This document shows, piece by piece, positions 59,234 to 64,000 of a DNA stretch of 64,000 nt (the first letter of the stretch is position 1; the number at the start of each line of letters is the position of its first letter). The notes beneath the pieces were generated by a model. It had not been told where the DNA came from and did not search any database. It saw only the letters and a list, made by a program, of their open reading frames with translations. The stretch comes from CAIKNB01 sp041658705 (GTDB lineage Bacteria; Patescibacteriota; Patescibacteriia; 2-12-FULL-60-25): contig JBAZZT010000001.1 of NCBI GenBank assembly GCA_041658705.1, positions 186,001 through 250,000 on the forward strand, read 5' to 3'. Made by a program: the position numbers and the translations under genes.

Positions 59234-59989
59234 ATGAAAAAACTCATCATCGCCAACTGGAAAATGCATTACGGGCCGGTCAAGGCCGGCGCCTGGATCA
59301 GGGCGTTCCGCCGCGAACGCTTGCCTAAAGACGTGGATATCGCGGTCGCCGTGCCATTCGTGTCTTTGGCCGCCGCGCGGTCTTCGCTGGGCCGCGCTTC
59401 GATCCCTGCCTTGGGCGCGCAGAACTCCTTTTGGGCTGAAGAAGGTTCATATACCGGCGAGACCTCTCCGGGCATGTTGGTCGAATTCGGGACCGAACTC
59501 TGCCTGGTCGGCCACAGCGAAAGGCGCTTGAATCTGGGCGAGACCGACGAGATGGTGGCGAAAAAAGCCGCGGCCTTGCAACGCGCCGGCATCGTGCCTG
59601 TGGTTTGCGTCGGCGAAACGGTGACCCAGCGCAAAAAAGGCGAAGCCGCCAAGGCCGTGCGCCAGCAAGTGCAGGTGGCCATCGCAGGCTTGAAAGGTGA
59701 CGGACGCGCCCCCGCGGTCCTGGCCTACGAACCGGTCTGGGCCATCGGATCAGGCAAGCCGTGCTCGCCGCAAGACGTCAAAGAGATGCATGAGGCCATC
59801 CGCGGCGTGCTGCAGAAAAAGTTCGGCAGCGGCGCGGCTGACATCCGGATCATCTATGGCGGATCGGTCGATCCGCGCAACATCAGCGAGTACATGACCA
59901 CGACCGGCGTCGACGGCGCGCTGGTGGGCGGCGCGGCGCTCGATCCGCGGAGCTTTGGCCTGTTGTGCCGCGCCGCTGTTCCGGCGTGA
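59234..59989 (+). CDS. tpiA: Triosephosphate isomerase
   Basis: TpiA interconverts dihydroxyacetone phosphate and glyceraldehyde 3-phosphate in glycolysis. The 251-residue barrel has IANWKMH with the catalytic Lys at 10, CLVGHSERR with the electrophilic His, YEPVWAIGSGKP with the catalytic Glu and the mobile loop, and IIYGGSVDPRNI with the phosphate-binding Gly-Gly. Length is normal. It follows the M16 gene by seven bases and is probably cotranscribed with it. Confidence 0.96.
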   Translation: MKKLIIANWKMHYGPVKAGAWIRAFRRERLPKDVDIAVAVPFVSLAAARSSLGRASIPALGAQNSFWAEEGSYTGETSPGMLVEFGTELCLVGHSERRLNLGETDEMVAKKAAALQRAGIVPVVCVGETVTQRKKGEAAKAVRQQVQVAIAGLKGDGRAPAVLAYEPVWAIGSGKPCSPQDVKEMHEAIRGVLQKKFGSGAADIRIIYGGSVDPRNISEYMTTTGVDGALVGGAALDPRSFGLLCRAAVPA

Positions 59990-59997
59990 GGATGAAA

Positions 59998-60083
59998 AAA
60001 AGTATCTAGTATCTGGTAGCTGGTAGCTAGTATAATTTCAATCCCATACCAGCTACTAGCTACTGAATACCAGATACCAGCCC
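59998..60083. repeat. ATCTAGTATCTGGTAGC inverted words
   Basis: AGTATCTAGTATCTGGTAGC faces ACCAGCTACTAGCTACTG in the gap before the TPR gene. It is the same family as 50765-50828. Confidence 0.7.
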
Positions 60084-60085
60084 CT

Positions 60086-61003
60086 ATGTCTCCCATCCTC
60101 TGGATCACCTTGCTGCTCGCCGGAATATCACTCGTCACGTTGTGCGTAATTTTGTTTAGGCATTGGCGCGAGATTCGTTTGCTCAACCCTGATTCCATCC
60201 AAGAGGAACGCGAAAAGCACAAACGCGACGAACTCATGCTGCACAGATTCGAACGCTTGCGGGCGGAGAAATTCGGCCCCGTGTCGCACGTCCTGAAGCG
60301 CGCGCTGTATCTGCTCAAGACCGCTTATCACGCCGTGTATCTCAAGCTGGTGCGCTTGGAAAAATTCTACAAGCAAGCAAAGTCGCCTTTTTCCGCCATG
60401 GCACCGTCGATCAAAGAGAGGATCAAGCTCTTGCTCGACGATGGACGCTCGCTGGTGCGCGACATGAAATGGGCGGATGCGGAACGCCGCTTCCTCGAAG
60501 TCTTGACCTTGGATAACCGCAGTCTGGATGCGTACAAAGGCTTGGGCGGGATTTATCTCAAGCAAAAACTTTATCCGCAAGCCAAGGAGACTTTCGAGTT
60601 CCTGCTCAAGTTGCGCCAAGCCGACGATATCGTCTTCGCGGCGCTGGCCGAGATCGCCGAAGCCGAAGGGGATACGGCGCAAGAAGAAGCGATGCGCAGC
60701 GAAGCCGTGGAGTGTCGGCCGCGTCTGGCCAACCGTCAAGCCGAGCTGGCCGAGTATTATCTGCGCCAAAGCCGACCGCGTGAAGCCTGGCCTCACGCCA
60801 AGCGATCCACCGAGCTTGATCCTAAGTCCGCCAAGTACCTTGAACTTTCCGTGGAGGCTGCTATACTCCTCGGCGATCGCACTGAAGCCCGTAAGCGGTA
60901 CGATAAACTGCGTTTGGTCAGCGAGGACCGACCCAAGTTGCAGGCGATCAAGGATAAGATAGACGGGATAGGGGAGACGGTAGCCAGTAGTCAGAAGAAA
61001 TAA
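60086..61003 (+). CDS. Membrane-anchored TPR protein
   Basis: This 305-residue protein has an N-terminal membrane helix (about residues 3-24), a charged linker and a helical region of tetratricopeptide-like units (MKWADAERRFLEVLTLDNRS, AYKGLGGIYLKQKLYPQAKE, and AEYYLRQSRPREAWPHAKRS). TPR domains mediate protein-protein contacts. The last residues (GETVASSQKK) are encoded by TAGCCAGTAGTCAG repeat words. Function unknown. Confidence 0.75.
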   Translation: MSPILWITLLLAGISLVTLCVILFRHWREIRLLNPDSIQEEREKHKRDELMLHRFERLRAEKFGPVSHVLKRALYLLKTAYHAVYLKLVRLEKFYKQAKSPFSAMAPSIKERIKLLLDDGRSLVRDMKWADAERRFLEVLTLDNRSLDAYKGLGGIYLKQKLYPQAKETFEFLLKLRQADDIVFAALAEIAEAEGDTAQEEAMRSEAVECRPRLANRQAELAEYYLRQSRPREAWPHAKRSTELDPKSAKYLELSVEAAILLGDRTEARKRYDKLRLVSEDRPKLQAIKDKIDGIGETVASSQKK

Positions 61004-61004
61004 G

Positions 61005-61085
61005 CATTTAGTATTTAGTAGATAGTATTTAGGGTTCAGGCTTAGTCCCTAACTACTAAATGCTAACTACTATCTACTCTTTCAC
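61005..61085. repeat. CATTTAGTATTTAGTAG inverted words
   Basis: AGCATTTAGTATTTAGTAG faces AACTACTAAATGCTAACTAC before the tRNA pair. A related tract lies at 32640-32672. Confidence 0.65.
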
Positions 61086-61091
61086 ATTCAC

Positions 61092-61167
61092 GCCGTTGTA
61101 GCTCAGCTGGTAGAGCATCTCCATGGTAAGGAGAAGGTCACCGGTTCAATCCCGGTCAACGGCTCCA
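61092..61167 (+). tRNA. tRNA-Thr (anticodon GGT)
   Basis: A 76-base cloverleaf with acceptor GCCGTTG/CAACGGC, D arm GCTCAGCTGGTAGAGC, anticodon stem TCTCC/GGAGA around ATGGTAA, T loop GGTTCAATCC and encoded CCA. It would read ACC and ACT and is a candidate ligand of the thrS T-box. Confidence 0.95.
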
Positions 61168-61250
61168 TGGAAAATAGAGGGTAGAGAGTAGATGGTAGAG
61201 GGTAGCCAACTCTGGCTACAGTCCATCGTCTACAGTCCACCTTCTATCCC

Positions 61251-61336
61251 GGGCGGTTACCGAAGCGGTCAAACGGGACAGACTGTAAATCTGTTGGCAT
61301 ACGCCTTCCCAGGTTCGAATCCTGGACCGCCCACCA
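61251..61336 (+). tRNA. tRNA-Tyr (anticodon GTA)
   Basis: An 86-base type II tRNA with acceptor GGGCGGT/ACCGCCC, anticodon stem ACAGA/TCTGT around CTGTAAA, a long variable arm (TGGCATACGCCTTCCC), T loop GGTTCGAATCC and encoded CCA. Confidence 0.95.
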
Positions 61337-61344
61337 CGTAAAAG

Positions 61345-61368
61345 CCGCACTTCATAGGTGCGGTTTTT
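61345..61368 (+). terminator. Terminator after tRNA-Tyr
   Basis: CCGCAC and GTGCGG pair around TTCATAG and are followed by TTTTTAC. Confidence 0.82.
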
Positions 61369-61439
61369 ACTTTACGCGGCTCACGTGGCACGGCCAGACG
61401 CAAGAAGCAGCAAGCGAGGCTTTTACGTGCCCCGTGGCG

Positions 61440-61580
61440 CGTAGTAGCAAAAACCTTTTGCGCTTTACGGGGCTTCCCATTCGCTGTTCACGTGACACGG
61501 CGCTCGCGAGCGCCGTGTCGTGGCACAGCCATCGCGTCGAACGCGATCAAGCAAGCTCCGCGCAAGCGGAGTTTTGGCTT
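61440..61580 (+). ncRNA. Candidate small RNA with three hairpins
   Basis: Between tRNA-Tyr and the phosphatase gene there is no open frame but three consecutive perfect hairpins: ACACGGCGCTCG/CGAGCGCCGTGT (61495-61518), ATCGCGT/ACGCGAT around CGA (61531-61547), and a GNRA-capped terminator CTCCGC-GCAA-GCGGAG plus TTTT (61556-61575). The last has the form of a genuine terminator although no plus-strand gene precedes it, so an RNA gene is likely. I could not identify a promoter or a known class. Confidence 0.4.
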
Positions 61581-61586
61581 ATGTCA

Positions 61587-61618
61587 TAAAAAAGACCGGG
61601 CCGCGCGGGGCGGTCCGG
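61587..61618 (-). terminator. Terminator of the phosphatase gene
   Basis: On the minus strand CCGGACCGC and GCGGCCCGG pair with one mismatch and are followed by TCTTTTTT. A nearly identical hairpin ends the gene at 62317. Confidence 0.82.
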
Positions 61619-61631
61619 AAGGGGGAGGGGT

Positions 61632-62177
61632 TCAAGGCGAGGCGTATTCAAGGATACGATATTCGCCTCGTTTGAGATCGGGAGGAAGCCCGAATTCTGA
61701 TAGCAGGGTGCACAGCCCGCGGCCGTGACCGACCAGGAGTATCTTGCCGCCCGCTTTCTCGTCGATGAGCGTTTTCAGAACGTGCATGTGGCGCGCCAAG
61801 ACGCTATCACGCCGTTCGCCGCCGATACGAAGAAAATCGTAAGCGCGATGGCTATCCCAACTTGACGCTATCCAGGCTCCGCATCGTTCTATCGTTTGCT
61901 GCCTGGTGAGACCCTCGGCTGTGCCGAAAGAACATTCACGCAGTCTGGCCTCGAGCCGCAAAGGCACTGCGAGGCGGGTATTGACGATCGCCGCGGTCTG
62001 GCTGGCTCGTTTGAGATCGGAGCTGACGATGAGCTCGATGCCTAGGTTGATGAGCAAGTTCGCCAACTCTTGGGCTTCGACTATTCCCTGCGGGCTCAAA
62101 GGAATATCCGTCCGTCCCTGGATGCGACCCTGCGAGTTCCATTCCGTAGTCGTGTGTCGCGTGAGGACAAATATCAT
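61632..62177 (-). CDS. Histidine phosphatase superfamily protein (PGM-like)
   Basis: This 181-residue protein begins MIFVLTRHTTTEWNSQGRIQG, the phosphohistidine loop of the superfamily (usually RHGET, here RHTTT). It also has SSDLKRASQTA with the second Arg, LRECSFGTAEGL with the acid region and LLVGHGRG with the second His. Such enzymes act on phosphosugars, nucleotides or phosphoproteins, and the substrate is not evident. The Gly-to-Thr change after the first His is unusual. A GAGG ribosome site sets the start at 62177. TTGACT (62237-62242), 17 bases and TAATTA form the promoter. Confidence 0.8.
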   Translation of the reverse strand: MIFVLTRHTTTEWNSQGRIQGRTDIPLSPQGIVEAQELANLLINLGIELIVSSDLKRASQTAAIVNTRLAVPLRLEARLRECSFGTAEGLTRQQTIERCGAWIASSWDSHRAYDFLRIGGERRDSVLARHMHVLKTLIDEKAGGKILLVGHGRGLCTLLSEFGLPPDLKRGEYRILEYASP

Positions 62178-62316
62178 TTTCGGCCTCTTTCTTGGTTGTT
62201 TGTCCCACAAAGGTAATTATCAGAAATATGGAAAGCAGTCAAAGTCAAAACCGCCATGCGCAGACTTTTATTTTAAGCGCATAAAAAAACCGGACCGCGC
62301 GAGGCGGTCCGGAAGT
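62178..62316 (-). promoter_or_regulatory. Promoter of the phosphatase gene and terminator of the upstream gene
   Basis: On the minus strand, TTGACT at 62242-62237 and TAATTA at 62219-62214 (17-base spacing) precede the phosphatase gene. At 62285-62315 CCGGACCGCC/GCGGTCCGG with a T run ends the gene at 62317. Confidence 0.65.
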
Positions 62317-62676
62317 TCAAGTGGTGGCGCAGAGCGCGTGTCCCTGCACGGTTTGCGGATCGAGTTTCCCCTTGTGTCCGACGGGGAACATGACTGCAAA
62401 ACCCGCTTGATGGAACTTAATCATGATACGTCCGCGGCTTAGCTCGGTGAGCGGGCAATCCTGGGCTAAAAAGGGAAAGGGGAAGCCTTGCACCAAAGTC
62501 CAGTGTTTGTCATTGGGGTCTTGCTGGGCGAGCCATTCGGTTTCGACACACACCGTCGTGTCATCGAAGGCGACTGACTTGATCGGGCCGCGTAATACGT
62601 AGCCTTGGTAACAGTATTCGATATCGCCTCCGAGGTATCGCGGGAGGCGGTCTCGGACGAAACTTTTCCAGTCCAT
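62317..62676 (-). CDS. Orphan protein, paralogue of 62737
   Basis: I do not recognise this 119-residue soluble protein. It begins MDWKSFVRDRLPRYLGGDIE and shares pattern with the next gene (xxWKxFVxxxLxxYLGGDxE, then RGPIKSVAF and ETEWLAQQDPNDKHW). The start is set by AGGAGG six bases before this ATG. Its own TTGACA promoter lies at 62735-62730, 18 bases before TTAATT. It contains two cysteines and no membrane segment. Confidence 0.65.
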   Translation of the reverse strand: MDWKSFVRDRLPRYLGGDIEYCYQGYVLRGPIKSVAFDDTTVCVETEWLAQQDPNDKHWTLVQGFPFPFLAQDCPLTELSRGRIMIKFHQAGFAVMFPVGHKGKLDPQTVQGHALCATT

Positions 62677-62736
62677 GGCCATCCTCCTGTCTGAAAGTGC
62701 AACCTAATTAAGCATCCAGGCCAAGAAAATGTCAAT

Positions 62737-63129
62737 TCAACCCTTTAAAGAAATAGGCCGCTTGCGCGACCGGCTGAAGTTCAACCCGTGAAGGTTGGAT
62801 CGTGGGCAGGATGGCCGTGCACCAGGCGCGGGTCTGATGCGGAACATGGAGAAACCGATGATCGGATTGCCGAACACGAAGATGTCGTGTCCATAGTGAC
62901 GTAGAGCGGCAGCTTGCGCATTGATCCACATCTTAGTATCGGCGCAGAGTCGCCATGCTTGGTCGGTGGCATCTTTCTTGGCGCACCACTCAAGTTCAGG
63001 CTCGACAAAAGTGCCATTGAGCGCGAGCGACTTGAGCGGACCGCGCGTGGTCACGTCTTCATCATGCGTCTCAACATCGCCACCCAGATACGCCGACAAG
63101 TTGTTGGCCACAAACTCTTTCCAATTCAT
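62737..63129 (-). CDS. Orphan protein, paralogue of 62317
   Basis: This 130-residue protein begins MNWKEFVANNLSAYLGGDVE and aligns with its neighbour over about 90 residues (RGPLKSLAL, ELEWCAKKDATDQAW). The C-terminal ~35 residues (Arg/Pro/Ser-rich) differ and look disordered. A GGAGG site lies five bases before the ATG. TTGACA (63187-63182, minus strand), 17 bases and TAAACA form a promoter. Each paralogue therefore has its own promoter and ribosome site. Function unknown. Confidence 0.6.
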   Translation of the reverse strand: MNWKEFVANNLSAYLGGDVETHDEDVTTRGPLKSLALNGTFVEPELEWCAKKDATDQAWRLCADTKMWINAQAAALRHYGHDIFVFGNPIIGFSMFRIRPAPGARPSCPRSNLHGLNFSRSRKRPISLKG

Positions 63130-63240
63130 CCCGTCCTCCACTGCAAAGTCCTGCGCAGTGTTTAACTTAAGATTATTATTTTGTCAATCAAGACAATCGT
63201 ATCTTTTAAGCTAAATTAAGCCAAAAGGTACATGGTGGGC
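63130..63240. other. Divergent gap with AT-rich promoter DNA
   Basis: The stretch holds the minus-strand promoter of the gene at 62737 and AT-rich sequence before the RRM promoter. I see no gene or repeat in it. Confidence 0.5.
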
Positions 63241-63404
63241 TTGATTTTTTAAGGGATTCGTGCTATAAAATAGACCTTGTAATGTGGACGTGAGTCTCGG
63301 AGCCGCCATGCGGCACCAGCCAGCAGTCGCTTACAGACGGGGCAATTGCGTCGGCTAGTCGGCCGAACTGCAAGCGGCTCGGGATAATTCGTTAGTTTGT
63401 TACT
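63241..63404 (+). promoter_or_regulatory. Promoter and ~130-base structured leader of the RRM gene
   Basis: TTGATT (63241-63246), a 17-base spacer and TATAAA with an extended TG (63264-63269) form a strong promoter. The leader can fold in two ways: a local hairpin GCCGC-CAT-GCGGC (63302-63314), or a long-range pairing of GAGCCGC (63300-63306) with GCGGCTC (63374-63380) shortly before the ATG. The two exclude each other, which suggests temperature- or protein-dependent control. There is no clear ribosome site. Confidence 0.5.
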
Positions 63405-63719
63405 ATGGGTAAGAAGTTGTACGTCGGTAACTTGTCGTGGAGCACCACCGAGGAAGCTCTGCGCGATTGTTTTTCACAGTCAGGCGAAGTCGTGTCGGCC
63501 CAGATCATCATGGACCGCATGTCTGGTCGCTCCAAGGGCTTCGGCTTTGTGGAGATGGCCACGCAGGAAGAGGCTGATGCCGCCATTGCTAAGTGGAACG
63601 GTGCTGACCTCGATGGTCGCGCCATCACTGTCAATGAGGCTCGTCCTATGGAAGAGCGCCCGCAACGCCAGAACGGCGGAGGCGGCGGAGGCGGAAGCCG
63701 CGGTGGCAACCGCTGGTAA
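63405..63719 (+). CDS. RRM-domain RNA-binding protein
   Basis: This 104-residue protein is a single RNA-recognition motif with RNP-2 LYVGNL at residues 5-10 and RNP-1 KGFGFVEM at 44-51, followed by a short Gly/Arg-rich tail. Such proteins bind single-stranded RNA and often act in cold adaptation or mRNA handling. The tail may add non-specific RNA contacts. Long structured leaders are common for cold-shock-type RNA-binding genes, and one is present here. A strong terminator follows. Confidence 0.93.
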   Translation: MGKKLYVGNLSWSTTEEALRDCFSQSGEVVSAQIIMDRMSGRSKGFGFVEMATQEEADAAIAKWNGADLDGRAITVNEARPMEERPQRQNGGGGGGGSRGGNRW

Positions 63720-63741
63720 TCCAACAGTGGAATCAACAAGA

Positions 63742-63767
63742 CAGCGCTTCGGCGCTGTCTTTTTGTT
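63742..63767 (+). terminator. Rho-independent terminator of the RRM gene
   Basis: AGACAGCGC and GCGCTGTCT pair around TTCG and are followed by TTTTGTT. Confidence 0.9.
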
Positions 63768-63822
63768 AGTCAGTAGGCGGTAGGCTGTAGACGGTAGCCA
63801 GAAATCCCGGCTCAAAGTCGGG
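63768..63822. repeat. TAGGCGGTAGGCTGTAGACGG words
   Basis: Repeat words of the TAGA/GGTAGA class and a CCCGGCTC...GTCGGGATGA hairpin precede the last frame of the window. Confidence 0.6.
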
Positions 63823-64000
63823 ATGATGAAAAGTAATCTCGTCACGTCGTTTGCGAATGACGTGACACGTCATATTAACCTAGTCAGCCTCGTTGCACGG
63901 CTGATGTTCACCGCCTTAGTCATTTTAGTCGCCCTGAATGCGACCTATCGTCGCGTTAAACGCGATGCCGTCCCACGTCGCCTCAAAGCGGCTATATTTT
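63823..64000 (+). CDS. Possible membrane protein, 3' end outside the window
   Basis: An open frame of 59 codons begins MMKSNLVTSFANDVTRHINL and runs to the window edge. It has one hydrophobic segment (VSLVARLMFTALVILVALNA) followed by a basic stretch. No ribosome site or promoter is clear and the frame starts at a repeat, so it may not be a gene. Confidence 0.3.
   Translation, partial: MMKSNLVTSFANDVTRHINLVSLVARLMFTALVILVALNATYRRVKRDAVPRRLKAAIF

Noticed and set aside
61337..61631. RNase P RNA or SRP RNA near the tRNAs
   Set aside because: None of the conserved core motifs of these RNAs could be found, so only an unnamed hairpin RNA is proposed.

Overview
The window looks like part of a Patescibacteria (Candidate Phyla Radiation) chromosome, perhaps close to Uhrbacteria; that placement is inferred from gene content and style, with no database search behind it. 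The signs are single-copy housekeeping genes in scattered short units, a threonyl-tRNA synthetase without its TGS domain, a solitary PaaX/Cas2-like protein, many unrecognised lipoproteins and membrane proteins, and extreme loading of the intergenic DNA with short palindromic or word-like repeats. The standard code fits, with TGA used as stop throughout. No rRNA, prophage or CRISPR array is visible.

Layout. 1-5.7 kb (minus strand): an unknown protein running off the left edge, ClpC, HtpX and LemA. 5.8-11.8 kb (plus): phosphohexomutase, MurL, a repeat-flanked GIY-YIG nuclease, MurD2 and an RseP-type site-2 protease. 11.8-12.7 kb: an AT-richer Cas2-like gene between direct repeats. 12.8-16.1 kb: orphan genes. 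16.5-20.7 kb: pheS, a membrane protein and pheT. 20.7-23.5 kb: lipoproteins and membrane proteins, followed by a second repeat-flanked GIY-YIG gene. 24-27.6 kb: dnaE. 27.9-32.6 kb: small orphans, a GGDEF protein and an anchored surface protein. 32.8-34.9 kb: a T-box riboswitch and thrS. 35-43.2 kb: a helical protein, three paralogues sharing an N-terminal module (two carry eight 35-residue repeats), infC-rpmI-rplT, ssrA and smpB. 43.3-48.5 kb: membrane and envelope proteins, including an HtrA-like pseudoprotease. 48.9-53.2 kb: a GC-rich block of secreted or lipoprotein genes of unfamiliar style. 53.4-61 kb: holB, a BNR lipoprotein, frr, glyS, an M16 peptidase, tpiA and a TPR protein. 61-64 kb: tRNA-Thr, tRNA-Tyr, a possible small RNA, a phosphatase, two paralogous orphans and an RRM protein.

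How the genes work together. Translation and its rescue (PheST, ThrRS, GlyRS, IF-3, L20, L35, RRF, tmRNA, SmpB), replication (DnaE, delta prime) and envelope quality control (ClpC, HtpX, RseP, LemA) dominate. MurD2 plus MurL imply the alternative route that adds L-Glu to the peptidoglycan stem and epimerises it afterwards. Two expression styles can be read directly. Several core genes have a TATACT-like -10 box 6-9 bases before the ATG, which predicts leaderless mRNA. Orphan genes have TTGAC -35 boxes, 17-18-base spacers, Shine-Dalgarno sites and hairpin terminators.

The most unusual property is the repeat load. At least ten families of 20-90-base palindromes or simple words fill the gaps, nest in one another and have entered coding genes in frame (pgm, murL, murD2, pheT and others). 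Three solitary nuclease-like genes (two GIY-YIG, one Cas2-like) are each bracketed by paired repeats, which suggests nuclease-linked mobile repeat units comparable to REP/RAYT systems.
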